Of a DNA stretch of 64,000 nucleotides, positions 20,563-34,300 are shown piece after piece; position 1 is the first letter of the stretch, and every line of letters begins with the position of its first letter. Under the pieces are notes generated by a model, which saw nothing but the letters and a program-made list of their open reading frames with translations, had not been told where the DNA came from and ran no database searches. This DNA comes from Punica granatum (Eukaryota; Streptophyta; Magnoliopsida; Myrtales; Lythraceae). Location of the stretch: the NCBI RefSeq assembly GCF_007655135.1, contig NC_045129.1:39867122-39931121 (forward strand), in the 5' to 3' direction. A program made the translations under genes and the position numbers.

Positions 20563-23440
20563 AACTTGGATACTTTTTTTTTGACAAATATTTATAAACT
20601 TATATATAAACTTGAATACATGTGCATTAAATAGCGCCCTAATTGTAAATGTATACAATTAATTTACATTAACAAAATATTCATCAAAAAAATAAATAAA
20701 TGATAAAATAAAATAAGTATATATGTTTTGAAAAGACATATACATACGAAATCTATTTTGGTAATTGTTTTAAATTATTATCGGTAGACAAGTGATTGTA
20801 TATTTGTTTACATATACAAAAGGTTTATGTTTGTTAGTTTATTTGAATTTTTATATTACTAAACTATAATGAAATTTTCACTTCATTTAATTCTACACAC
20901 TTACTGAAATTATATAATTAATAAATAGATCTGAAAAATGTTCATTTTTAGAGTCAACTATTATAATATAATTTATATAATCATCATAAGATTTAAGAGA
21001 ATTCATATGATATATCTGAAATATCCTAACATATGTACAAAGTAAGTATAATTTATTAATATTATGTAAATGTAAAAATAATGAAGAATTTCAAATAAAT
21101 TAAGTATTTTCATATCATATTAAAATTTATATAGTATAAAAAATGTATGTTATATAAATTTGTAACTATAAGACCCACATTAATAAATATTACTAAATTC
21201 AATTTTTTATATCATATGCAAATGGAATTTTCTATTGTAAACTTTTGTTTTTGGAGCCTGTGCAAAGCACGAGTCTAAAAACCTTGTATAACTTAAATCT
21301 GTATTCTATAAGTAAACTTGACTCTCAAAAACAATTAATAGGGTTATATTTAATAGAGTTAGAATCGTCAATTTGCTTTATCGATAAATAATTCTTGTAA
21401 AAATTTCTTATGTTATTATAAAATTTTAAAAAATGCAAAAAAAAGTTTATATATTTTTATTACTTTAGTCACTATATTTGATATAATAAAGATCCGAAAT
21501 ACAAATAATTTGAAACTACTCAAATAATTATAAATTTATAATTTTAATTATAGTATTCATATATCCACACTATGTATAGAGTAAAATACACTATTTAATA
21601 TCTATAAGAGTAAACTCCTTCAAACTAATATAATTTAGCAACTTAATAAGAAGTGATAATACATGTAGAAAAATCGATTTGTAAAAAGAATTTATTATAT
21701 ATACATATAATTAAGCTAAAATTGATTTATATAAATGACAATGCATAATTTCATAAATATAACAATTTTTAATTAATATCGTTCAAATTATGAACATAAC
21801 AAGTAATCAACTAAATGACTTAAAAGTAAGTTTGTTTTCAAAGATCTAAATAAATTATCTAACTTTGAGGTAACGATCTAGTGCATTGTAATAGATGGTA
21901 TATTAAAAGAAATAATTTATTAATTGTTTATGTAATTTTAAAAATAGATTATTGCAAGTCACTAATTAATGATATCAAGGTCATTTTAAAAGTTCAAAAT
22001 CAATCACAAAATCACTGATTTCATGAACTTATGATTCACAAAAAATAAAATATAAAAACAAGCATTTGAAAATTAAAAAGATCGCAAATTAGTGTATTTA
22101 GAGTAAAATAAATTTATCAATTACTAAATGCATGAGCAGAATATCCATGATAAGTCTTTGTAATATATAAATGATTTAATAGATAAATAGTTCCTATTGA
22201 ATAAGTCAATTACTTGTAACATTATTATTGGATTATTTATATTTAGTCTAATGTTATTTGAAAAATATTGTTTTCATAGGATATAATGAACCTGTGAAAT
22301 ACATAGGATATAACACAAATACAAATTAATTTAGACAAAAATTTTAACGAATTGATGCCGTCGCTCCTTATCGGGACTCTAATTTGGCATGAATTTCAGC
22401 ATAAAAGTCAAAGGAAAAATAACAAATTACTAAACAGTCTAATAACTTTTTTTTTTCTTGTGAAAGATAGGGAAAAAAATGTAGCTAATGACCGATTCCA
22501 CCAAAAAAAAAAAGAAAGTTGAACTGCATTGCCAGTACGACAAGTATAGATATATATGAAATGACTTCTTTTTAAGGTGACTCGAATATTACCTCGTACA
22601 ACATTGTATGACAAACTTTTTCATAGCGCAGTACAAATGGAAATAATTTTATCATATATCACAAAATTTTAAAATATTTATACTACATAGCACGCAGTTA
22701 TAATTCCATCAAAGAATGAACGGCTTGCTGACGTAGCTTCAATTTTTATGCATTTGTACAGACGCGGACGCTCTGGTGGATGCATGTGTAACCCGCCTCC
22801 TCTTTCTGTGAGTGAGCTTTATCTCTTCCCTTCCTCTTTCTCTCACTTCCAGGGATGGATTAGGGGGTCGCCGAGGGTAGTCGCTCCCCTTGAACTCCAC
22901 AAAAATTACGAAATTTCTATTAAAATGAGTTGAGTTTATCAAAATTTTCAATGAAATTATCCTATTTCACCCACTTAACTTTACGATATAAAGTTCCTTT
23001 GAACTTCACCCTCCTTGGACAAAATTTCTAGATCCATTCACGCTTCGCGCGGTTCTATATAAATTTGGAAACTCTTATTTTCTTCGTCAACAAGATCCTC
23101 TTATAATAGAATTTGCAATAAAAATGTTATTAAGATTAGTCTTCCAATTATGTAGAAAACTTATTGATCAAAATGTACAAAAAGGTTTTATCGAAAAACG
23201 ATATGTATAAAAGGGAAATTGAAAAAAAAAATATAAAGTTGGGAACGTGCGAGGGGCAGAGAGAAGGTAGGAGAAAAAAAAAGTGGAGTGTTCAGGGAAA
23301 AATGTGGAAGTGGGTGGGTAATTAATAAAGATATAAATTGACACATTTATCCTCAACTTCTATTCAATCAAGTGATTCTATACTTTCTAAAATCATTTAC
23401 AAAGGTATTTTCGGAAACAAAAGTGAGACCAAAAATTTTC
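20375..23440. other. AT-rich intergenic DNA with Helitron-related sequence
   Basis: No gene is supported. The segment 21690-21845 is an inverted copy of 40500-40660 (shared phrases GAACAATATTAAT, TATGAAATTATGCATTG and ATTTATATAAA in the minus orientation). A GTGCAAAGCAC hairpin at about 21264-21274, followed by CTAA at 21279, resembles a decayed Helitron 3' end. A less AT-rich patch at about 22750-23080 looks like old transposon sequence but could not be classified. Confidence 0.45.
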
Positions 23441-23669
23441 TTCTCCTTTATGTAATGATATAGAAGTGTAGATATAGGTATATAGTTATAGATATAAATA
23501 TAGATATTTTTGGACAGTTTTGGTGCTGAGAATATATCTTTTCTGTGTCGTTGTTCTTCTCCTTTATGTAATGATATAGAAGTGTAGATATAGGTATATA
23601 GTTATAGATATAAATATAGATATTTTTAGACAGTTTTGGTGCTGAGAATATTTCTTTTCTGTGTCGTTG
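23441..23669. repeat. Recent two-copy tandem duplication, period 116 bp
   Basis: The unit beginning TTCTCCTTTATGTAATGATA occurs at 23441-23556 and again at 23557-23669. I see only two internal differences (TTTTGGACAG against TTTTAGACAG, AATATATCTT against AATATTTCTT), so the copying is recent or maintained. It is non-coding. Confidence 0.9.
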
Positions 23670-24655
23670 ACTTTTTATTCGACGAACGCGGATTGGATTG
23701 TTTGACTTAGGATTACAATATGGAATTAGGTTATTATTACTCGTCCGGAATTGAATATGCAGTAAACATGATTGCTTGCGACCATGAATGCCTATCTTTT
23801 TTTTTTGAAAAATAGATAAATATTTGAGAAATCCTCCTGATCATCGTCTTTATTGAACAAAGCAACAAGAATAATCGACCACCTATCAAAAAAATAAGGT
23901 TGATCGACCTATTGCCAGTATTTAATTCTTATGTACATATGTTTTTAAAGTTTCAATAGACCTATAAGTGATTGGGTATATTGTAACACAAAAGTTAAAA
24001 ATAATTAAGTGGTGGTATGAAATCTTTTTGTAAATTCATAGTATTATTTGTGTATTTTCCAAGTGGGATGATAGGTTTCTTGATATATATATATATATAT
24101 ATATTATATTTAAAAGGATTCTGAAGACTAAAATACTGTATTAATAAAATGAATGAGAATAGAATACCAATAAAAATATTGATTGATTTAATTATTATAT
24201 TATAAAAAATTTAATAGGAGTAGTTGTTAGGGGCCTACCTACTACAATGAATAAAGGGGAATTTATCCTATCCCGGCCTATGCTAATCTGGAATCCAAAT
24301 AAATACAATCGATTGCCAAAAAATATATAATCAATAGCATGCTAAAATCCTTATATCCAATCGACTATATTATATTTTATAATCGTTATTTCAGGATGAT
24401 ACAGTACTGGATCCAATAAAATTCCCAAATAGGAGTGCATATAATCCCACTCCCACCTAACCCTGCCCTCGCTGCATATCTGAAAAAGTCAACGTGCGCA
24501 ATCCTCATTATTACAATTTTCATTTTCATATATATATAAATATATAAATAAATAAATATATATATATACAAGTTTTGGTTTATCCTTCTACATCCTCTGC
24601 CTAATTATCTTGCTAATACTCATGTATAATAAACAATATTAAGATATTGATGAAA

Positions 24656-25273
24656 CTAGTTGATCCCCGCGCGTTGTGTGGTAATATTTTTTTTTATAAA
24701 ATAAATAATCAACACATGTGACGTACAAATGAATATAGATAAAAATATATAAAAAGGATAGCCACATAAGTAAAATCATGATCACAATAAAAAAAACACA
24801 TAATTTAGACATATAAAATGAACAATATGTTTATAGAGAGACCGCATTATTGTAATATGTATAAATGCTTAGGAAAAAGTATAACGAATAGAAAGATGAT
24901 GGATAAAATGAAATTTTGTCGGATATTTATAGAGAATTTAGCACATTGAACTTGAAGTATATTGCGTATTTTGATGAGTTCTTTTCGATTATCGAGAAAT
25001 TTTTTAATTTTTCAACGACAATATATTATATATTATTACATGCAAATAATATAGATAAATTTTTAACATTCGTTGAATATAATACCAATAAAATATAATA
25101 TAAATTCATTTAACTAAAATGAAATGTCAATTCAAGTGGAACTGCGGGTTATCAAATGGGATGATTTGAGCAATCGAGATCATTTTACTAGGAGCTGAGG
25201 GTTCTCATATAAAGCTTCCACGATTCTATTCTTCCGCTTTTATATATTACACATATATATATATATATATAGA
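24656..25273 (-). mobile_element. Small Helitron-like element (618 bp, minus strand)
   Basis: Read on the minus strand the element begins at 25273 with TCTATATATATATATATATG, after an A, continues into an ATATATAAAAGCGG-like stretch and ends at 24656 with CTAG followed by T. Just before the end stands a GC-rich hairpin-like segment, CCACACAACGCGCGGGG. The stem mismatches are what CpG deamination of CCGCGC would give. There is no coding capacity. TC start, hairpin, CTAG end and A/T insertion all agree. Confidence 0.65.
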
Positions 25274-26236
25274 TCACAAGGGTTGCCATCGTGAGAAATT
25301 ATAAGGATAATTAGGAGAATAATTAAGAAAATATAGCACAGATCATGGAAGAATTTTTTTGCTAAATCCTCCTAATTATCCTCCTAACTACTTACAATGG
25401 ATTGGCAGATTATTAAGCACACTAGAAGAAGTAATAGCTACCACAACCTAATTCGCATGCGCCACATTTCAACTATAATGATTTTTTTCAATACGCTTAT
25501 GGATAGACTAATTTGGAAGAAGAAAAAAATTAATGGTAAGAAAAAAAATAAGAATTAGAGATAAATTTTAATAAATAATAAATAATTTAATAAAACGTGG
25601 GATTAGGATGTTGAGAAGGTAGAGCAAAATAAGGAGAAAATATGTGGGAAGGAAACAAACTGGAGAATAATCAAGTGGATATTATTGTCCTTTAACTCCT
25701 CTATTTTATTTTAAATTATATCATATTTAAACTAAAAATATATGGTCTCTTAGACTTTTCAACTATATATATATATATAAACCGGAAGTATTTTAGAAGT
25801 TTGCGAGAAGAGTATGTTCGTATTTCATACTCTCGAGTTTCTCTTTTATTTTTTAAGAAAATACTAATAAATTAATGTAAATATAGACATTATTTAACCA
25901 TAAAGCAAGTAGTAATAATATAATATAATATAATTGTTCTTAATTTAATCTTATAAGTCGATTTATAAAGTATTTAAATAGAAATTGTTACTTATGGAAC
26001 TTGAATAAGTCAATAATATTATGGATAAAATGCATCAGTATAATATCACAATAAGAGTCGGTCAAATAATACATCATATATTTTAATAAGGATATTGAAT
26101 TGTCAAAATTTTCAAATGCTTTATAATGATTGTATTAAATTGAAGTAGAATTTAACGATGAAGCAAGTAATATATGTTTTTTATTATATATATATATATT
26201 GTGCATGATTTTATTTATTAATTTTCCCATACCAAT

Positions 26237-26268
26237 GATACCATACATTGCATGGGCAACCCTACTAG
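26237..26268 (+). other. Helitron-like 3' terminus
   Basis: The segment CCATACATTGCATGG (26241-26255) forms a short imperfect hairpin, followed by CTAG at 26265-26268 and then T. A possible 5' end is the TA-rich start near 25760, but no A-TC junction is clear there. The surrounding 25274-27380 is otherwise AT-rich DNA without genes; about 26375-26510 resembles one arm of a long-inverted-repeat element. Confidence 0.45.
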
Positions 26269-27220
26269 TATCTTATAAATAATGTCATAGAAGAAAATCG
26301 CTTTTTCGCTTCAAGAATTGTAGAAAGTGTATATAAAATATTTAGGAGGTAGCTCTTATCTTTTAATTAATTTAGGTAAAAATACCATTTCACTCCCTAA
26401 ACTACGAGCCCGGGGCACTTTTGCCCATTAGCCCCCTAAACTATATGGTAAAAAAAAAACCACCCCTACCATTACAAAATTCAGTAAACCCGATGGAGAA
26501 ATCGCAGCCCGCGATTCACAGGTTTTGTACATGACCAATGAAAAATAATTGAAAATTTTAAAAATTGAAAAGTTTCAAATTCTAGGGGGCCTTTTATGTC
26601 TAAAAGATATAAATAAACTCGGATAATAGAAATGTCATTCTACAATTTCGATGTCAAAAGTTAAAAAGTTCTCTTCACAAACCATAAAGAATAAAAAACA
26701 TGTTAGTTTTGGATAAAATAACTCTATTGTTTTGAATTTACTATTCACATTTGCAAAATGTATAAATTTAGTGCTACTTTGATGTAAATAAAGTACTTTA
26801 ATAATTGGGAAAAATATTTTAGTAGAAATAACTCATGAGATTTGTAAATGCTATTAATAGGTAGCTTAAAAGTGAGTAAATTCTATGATAATAGACAAAT
26901 TACCAATTTTTAAGACCAAATTAAATTAAATAATAAATATAGATAATTTTTCTCACGGCTAATAATCAGTACAACAAGCACAGGTGAAGTGGCTAATTGT
27001 TATATATATATAATATAATTCAAGTTACCCCATGAGATCCTTCCATGTAGATGTTTTTCTTAAACCCCGAACTCATGGTAAAGCGTCCCTTCACAATCCC
27101 GCGTTAAGACATATACACGAATGTCAAGTCAATAATTATCCAATCTCTTTTTATTTTTCTCACTTGTCGTAATGAACTTAAATTTTAACATTTTTATTCT
27201 ATTTTTTCCCCCTCACTAGA

Positions 27221-27250
27221 CCTGCGCAACGAGAGGGTAAAAAATACTAG
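27221..27250 (+). other. Helitron-like 3' terminus (decayed)
   Basis: ACCTGCGCAACGAGAGGGT precedes CTAG (27247-27250) and T. The stem would be ACCCGCGC against GCGCGGGT in an intact form; the present mismatches are mostly G-to-A or C-to-T changes. No 5' end was fixed. Confidence 0.4.
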
Positions 27251-27379
27251 TTACATATGTGTAACGTCATAATATATAATCACGCTGGACTGTTCTGGGC
27301 CTGGACAGGATAATCCCAAAGTTAAGCGAAATTTAAGTCGTATAAAAATATTTCTCTAAAATCGGCCCAACCCAAACTC

Positions 27380-28352
27380 TACTAGAGTGACAAGCGGAAT
27401 AAATATTTCACTAAACGGCAGCAGGCCCATCCCAATGATCCCATCCATCCCCTAACGGATGAGAATGAAAAACACACCCTGGACAGCCCAAACTCTGCCG
27501 TGCTGCTCCTCTTAACGGAACGGAACATACTTTGGACAGGAATACTAATGATAAAGTACTGGGACCAAGGACAATTTGCTTTGCTTTGCTGTGCTTTGCT
27601 TTCCTTTCCCTGCTCACTCTCTCTCTCTCCGTCCTTACCGGTGCCGGTTCCGGCGGCACTGCCTGCTCCTGCTCCCGCTTCTGCTTCCCTTCTCCTCCTC
27701 TGACGCCGCTGCCTAATTCTGTTTTCCCGATTATTTATCGCGTTCTGGTGCGCTGCAGCTGTGGCGTCGCTCTCCTCTATGTCGTCCTCCAGTCTCACTG
27801 ACTCTGTCCATGAGTGAGTTTATCTATTCTCTGTTCCTTCCTTTCTCCTTCACTCTGGTCTGGAGAATGCATTCGACTCGTTGCTTATCTCCCGTCTGTC
27901 TGCGGGCGGGGCGGTTGCTTGCTTTGACGTGTGACTTGGGATCTTCATCTTAACCCCTAGCTCTGTCTATACTCTTGTCAGCTGAGCTAAATTTTTATTG
28001 TATTAGGAATTCTATTCTAATTCTGTTCTGTTCTATTTATACATATATTACAGGGAAGCAAGGACGCCTCAGTCAGGGCAGTAGTACAAATAGAATAAAA
28101 GTTAGCCCTTGTTCTGTGCCAAACCCTGCCAACAGAACAGAACAGAACAGAACAGAACAGGTATTTATTTATGTTTGTGTTCTTCGCGAAAAAACTCCTC
28201 ATCCCATTGCCCTGGTGGATTATTTTGTCGCGAAAAACTCCTCATCCCATTGCCATGGTGGATTATTAATCTCATTGCCAAATTTCTTGTAGTTCTCTTC
28301 TTCTTTGCGACCTTTCGAGCCAATGGTTCTGGAATAATCCAAAAAGAATTGG
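27380..28352 (+). promoter_or_regulatory. Promoter and 5' leader region of the ABC transporter gene
   Basis: Composition changes from AT-rich to mixed at about 27400. A CT-rich run (about 27570-27640, including CTCTCTCTCTCTCC) looks like a plant 5' UTR or Y-patch. A six-unit AACAG microsatellite lies at 28131-28160 and is followed by GTATTTATTT, a possible leader-intron donor. A 44-bp direct duplication occupies 28184-28271 (units from 28184 and 28228, containing AACTCCTCATCCCATTGCC). I could not fix the transcription start. Small open frames in both strands here look accidental. Confidence 0.45.
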
Positions 28353-31300
28353 ATGGGGTTTGTAGGTGCATCGAGGTGTTTGAGAAGTGGACAGGATATG
28401 ATCCTCCGACGCTACTGTACCTCTCACTGTCCCCCTTTCTTCTCACCCCGCTGCCTTTATTCCCCTTATCATCACTTCAATGGGGGACAGGCTGATCCAG
28501 CGTCTGCTACAACCCGCACATCTTGTAGCTTCTGGGGCCGCCGCTTATCCCCAATTAGAAGAGAGTGCGTCAATCCCTGCAATGTCAATCTCAGAGGGAG
28601 TGGCAACTTGTTCACCCACCTCAAGGCTTTCATTTCCGATTCTCCTGCCAACCGACCTTCCCTGGATTTACCTGTGAGTGCTCTTGTGTTGTGGGGATCA
28701 TCATAGTATCATCATCATTACCCATTATAACTTTGATATGCTATGCTTGACTAAGCTCCATAAGCAGCGCTCCATGTCCAATGGCCGCGCGCTTTACTCG
28801 ACATCGTCGGGAGCTGCGTTCGAAAGGAAACTGTCAGGGCCGCAGAAAGGAAAGGAGGAGGACCAAGTTGCAGACACCAAAATTCTTCGCACTCTTGCCG
28901 GTTACCTGTGGATGAAGGACAATCCTGAATTTCGTTTAAGGGTCCTTATGGCTTTGGGTTTTCTAGTTGGTGCTAAGGTGAGTATAGCTAATTAAGCTGC
29001 TTCATTATCCCTCCTCTTCTCCCTTCCCATTTCGCTTATTTGCCCTCTTCCTCCTCATTCATTCGTTGCTTTAGGTTCTCAATGTCCAAGTGCCCTTCCT
29101 GTTCAAGCTGGCTGTTGACTGGCTGACTACTGCCACGGGCAATGCCGCTGCTCTCGCTTCCTTCACCACTGCTAATTCCAATCTTATAGCCCTCTTTGCC
29201 ACTCCAGCATCCCTTCTGGTTGGTTATGGAATTGCACGTGCAGGATCTTCTGCCTTCAACGGTACTAATATTACTACTACCATGTACTGGAGTTCTATTT
29301 CTTCTAGCCACTCCTGCTTTTTCCCTTGGAAATACTAAAAATTTCATGACATATTGGTTGCCCGCAGAACTGCGTACTGCAGTGTTTTCTAAAGTAGCAC
29401 TGAGAACAATCCGGTCAGTTTCTAGGAAGGTATGCTCGTCTTTCAATTGTCATCCTCCGTTCAACAGCATGGTTGACGTTCCTTTGGAACCTGCATGGCA
29501 TGGTTTCTTACACCGTCCCTTTTATGTTGTTAGTGTTGTTATAGTTCTCCTGGCGCATTCTACTGACTGTGAATCCCAGACACCTAAGATGCTCACTTTA
29601 ACTCTCTTTCGCTGAGTATCCCTGCACTCACGTTCTTGCAGGTATTTTCACATCTGCATGACCTTGACCTTCGTTATCATCTAAGGTTTGCTGCCTGATC
29701 CTCATCAACTTTATGCCTTATGTTCTTAGAAGATTTTGTTTCATGGCCCGAAATCGGCTGGAACATTATAAGCTTCTTCAGTTCCATCTGTTTATTTTGA
29801 TTTTATGGTTTATAACTAATTCAGTGCTACTAATTGGTTGAGCAACTCATGTTCGCTACCATCATAAATTTGATACGGAATAAGAATGCGTGAGGTCCAA
29901 AGGTGCTAGTTAATAGCAGCTTACCACTTTCACTTGGATTTTAAGGGCTAATGGCCATTGTAGATGGCTGAGGGAGATAGTCATATTTTCGCAATAGGAG
30001 AATGACAGAACAGATATGAAAAAGTGAGATACTGCAATTGTAAAAGGTTTTCATGTTTTGTGTTTTCTGGGATGGTGGATGCGCTCATCACTGTTGTGTT
30101 GAGTTATCATGCTTTCTTCGCTTAGCTGTTGGCGAACTTCTTGTTCATACACTCACAATTTTGGAATGCATTGCTCTTTTGTACATGTTCATATTCTGAA
30201 TCTTGAAATCTGACAGCAGCAATCAAAAACCGTCTTCAGGACCCCTTTAACCTAGCAGTAGTAGGAAAAATGAAGTGCCAGCTTATAGTAGTAGCAGATG
30301 GCCATTAGGTTGGCAGCTTCAACGTGGTCCTAAAATGGTTCATGCAAAGATTATTTTTCTTCTAATGTAATTGCGAAACTTGGTGCAACATCAAATATTT
30401 TGATTGGCAGTTCTTGGTCAATGTTTCTAAACACTAGAGTGTTGCCAGCGCTACGTGCGTGATTATACATACATATGTGTATATATATCATCAAGCTTTA
30501 TATTTCATAGACTTTTCATCCATGCTAACTGCGTTTAATTTCCAAATTTTCAATTCTTTTTATTTTTAGTTCTATTTATATAGGTCAATTTGAAGAGAAA
30601 ATTGAAGTTAAGGGGGTAAAAGTAAAAAAAGAAAAAAAAGGGGGAATATTGCTAGGTTAAGTGTAAGAAATTAATGACCATTTCTTTTCTTGTCTTTTCT
30701 TTTTTTTGAAATTAATTAATTAGTTAGTCTTTATAATGTATATGGATTCTTGGGTGTTAATAAGACTCTCTCTAAAAACAAAGGAAGGGCTATCATGTAA
30801 ATTCACCTCAGGTCTGGTCTCTCTTTACAATATAGATTGATTATAATATCTTGATCATTAAACTCTTTTAATGCAATCTAGTTAGTTTTAATTAGGCATT
30901 GATTGAGGGGCAAACTTATGTTGGCTATTTTGCCCATTGCTTTCAGCCGAGAAACAGGCGCATTGAATAGGATAATCGATCGTGGTAGCCGTGCTATAAA
31001 CTTTATCCTCTCCTCTATGGTGTTCAATGTTGTACCCACTGTATTAGAGGTACGTCTGGACCTGCTTTTCAGCTTGTTGAACTATTAAAGGTGCTTGCTG
31101 TTAAAGGATGACATGAGCAAGTTCAAGAATCTGACTCTAACAGTTCACAAATAGAACTTTCTCCAAAACGCATTTCACTGATCCGTTTTCCACCGTATTG
31201 AGCTCTGCTTATAACGTTTTTAAACTAAAAGGTCCAGTTTAACATATGCATTTCCAGATATCTATGGTATCAGGTATACTGGCATACAACTTTGGAGCAC

Positions 31301-34300
31301 CTTTTGCATGGATCACATCGCTCTCAGTTGCTGCATATGTTGCCTTTACATTAACTGTGACACAGGTACGAGTTTGTCTAACACATGAATATACAAGACT
31401 TCAGCTCAAACTTTGTTGCTGTTCATGTTCTCTTGCTCGCTGAGAGAAACTATCTTCCAGGCAAAACGAAAACTGTGAACTTTGGTCAATATATAACTCT
31501 CTCTCTCTCTCGCGAGCACTAGCTGAGTGCCCCTCCTTTAACATTTTCCATTTTTTAATGGAAGTAATTTTATTTTACGAGTATCATCAAGAGTAATCCT
31601 TGAACTCTTCCTTATGATTAGGTCATAGACATCCTCCATTGCAACTCTTAGGTTCTGAGGAGAGTTCGGTTATTCAAATGCAGTTGATGTTCTTTTTACT
31701 TATTTAGACCCCATAATTTTGTTCCATGTACGGAACTCCCCCCTGCTCCTTGAAGCAGTTCTTTCTTATCCATTTTGAGAGGGATATTCAATCCTGCAAT
31801 ACTCCATATGAGCTTACTTGCTGATTTTTTTTTTGGGCCAAACTGAAACTTTTCATTTTAATTCTGTTTCCGTCCTTATATATAGGTTGGGCTGGGAATA
31901 TGATACTAGTACTGAAAAAATTTTTATCTTACCATTCGCTGTCTTTCACAGTGGAGGACAAAGTTTAGGAAAGTCATGAATAAAGCTGACAATGATGCAA
32001 ATACCAGGGCAGTTGATTCACTTATCAATTATGAGGTGAAGAACTGTTGTTTTTTGACTGATTTACCGTACTTTTTTCATAGCCACATTGGATTATTTCA
32101 TGTTTTGTTTAATATGTAGTGTTAATTTTGCTATTCACTCCAGACTGTCAAATACTTCAACAATGAAGCGTATGAAGCTGAGAAGTATGATGAATTTCTG
32201 AAGAGTAAGTTCTCAAGGCATAATGGGCCCGACAAAAGAACAAGAAGAGATTCTTTAGTCATTTGTGTTTGGTTTTAGAGTTGAGTACAGTTGAGTTTTG
32301 GTTTTAATTGGTTTGTAATGATTGTGTTATTGAATTATTAGATAAAGTGTGAAAAAGTAATGAATAGTTGAGAGAAAGTAATGATTGTGTTGTTGGATTA
32401 TGGAAAAAGTAATGAATAGTTTAGAGAATTTAGTATTAAAAATTGAATTGAATGGTTAAAAAAATTGAAGAAAAAGGGAAAAGTAATAATTGTGTTGTTG
32501 AATTGAAGATAAGTGGAGTTAAGTGGATTAGAGTTAAAAAATTTTGTGAAACCAAACGGCCCTAGCAAAAGCTGAAAAGAAAGTTTAAATACATGATCTT
32601 TTTTTTTTTGGGGCAAATCTACAAATTCAAATTCAAAATCTGTTAAATCTGAAAGGTTCTAATGATTAAGTTGCTTCTCATTTTTAAACTTGGCCATTTA
32701 TTGTGGACATTGTAGCATGTATCCATCCAGCTATCAAATAATAAGTACAATTTCAATCATGCAGATAACACCCCAGTCGGAATTTATTGTACTTTGTTTA
32801 AAGTTCATGTATCCTCTGAAAGATGTGTTTTCTGAGCACTAATTAGGAAGTACACTGCGACTCTCAAGAGCTTTCAATATGTCTCGTCTTAGCAGCATTG
32901 AGTTTTTGCTAATTTGTTCTATAACAAAAATTTATAATTGTTTGGGGGTGGCCAATCAAGTTCCTTGTTCATAGTATTGGAGTATCCCAAATCCTTCTTC
33001 AAAAGCAAGCAATTCTTGGTTTATATGGAAAGTGGAGCATGCTTTAAGTGAAATTTTACTCTGCTCCAATAGTTATTATTCTCACGAGAATCCTTATTGT
33101 TCTTCCCATTCTGATGTTGCTCTTCAGGGTATGAGGATGCTGCATTAAAAACACAACGAAGCCTTGCTTTACTGAACTTCGGTCAAAATGTAATATTTAG
33201 CACGGCTCTATCCACAGCGATGGTATTATGTTCTCATGGAATCATGAATGGCAAGATGACAGTTGGTGATTTGGTAGGATTTTCTCATTGTGAGACGCCT
33301 TTCTTGATGTATGCATCTATATCAGTTTTTGTCCTCATAGCATTTGTGGAAATTTTGGACACAGGTTATGGTAAATGGACTTCTTTTCCAACTTTCTCTG
33401 CCACTAAACTTCCTTGGCAGCGTATATCGGGAAACAATACAAAGTCTTGTTGATATGAAATCTATGTTTCAGTTGTTGGAGGTACTTTCTTGGCGACTGC
33501 TCAACCATTACAAGCAATTTTAGATTTTGAGTGTTCAGAAAGAGGAAGGCACTTACTGAGGTTCACTATTGTGGATTGAATCAAGCACTGGCAAATGATA
33601 GGGCCTAGGGTATTCTATCTTAAGGCGCCTGCCATCGCACCCATCCTCCTCTTGAACGCCATGTTAAGAAAATCAAGCTTATAAATGGATGCCTAGTATT
33701 CTCCCCTCTTCTGCTGGTTGCACATTTAATTAAGGGGTGTTAGATAGTATTGAGTAATATAGGGAGGTAAAACTCTCGTTGTGATGGCATTGAGAGGTTT
33801 CTCCAATTATCCAAGCTTATTAGAGGTTCATAGAGGTCTTACAATGTTAATCTTCCCAGAAAGTAAGCAAAAGGGTGGATCGCTATAACTGAAGCATAAC
33901 TCTTTCTTTGACTGTGAAAATGGTGGGGATGGGCCTACCCAGCTGTACCAAAACGTTAGGCATTTTCTAGGGCCTGAAATTTGTGGTGTGATGGTAGCTG
34001 ACCTGGGTCAGCTGCCTGACCTTGCTGAGTTCAGCCTATGCATAGGCTACACAAAAGCCTTGCATCTTAGGTGATAAGTCACTTAATTATCAGGAGCAAT
34101 GGAGCCTCTAGGTGTCAAACTCTTCGTGGTACAGACATATTAATGATTACTAGCAGTGCCAACCCCTTGTGTGCTAAGTTTTCTTTTATTTCTTTTGTTC
34201 CTCTCCTTATGTTCTTCCCCCCCAAGCTGTTCAGTTCAATGTACTGATCATGAAAGTTTTCTTTCCACGCAGGAGAGAGCTGACATCAGAGATAAGGATG

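Noticed and set aside
27382..27798. Minus-strand Arg- and Glu-rich frame of 138 codons
   Set aside because: It is the antisense of a CT-rich leader region; the charge bias follows from GA repeats.
28109..28495. Plus-strand frame of 128 codons upstream of the ABC transporter
   Set aside because: It crosses a microsatellite and a tandem duplication, overlaps exon 1 in another frame and has no recognisable content.
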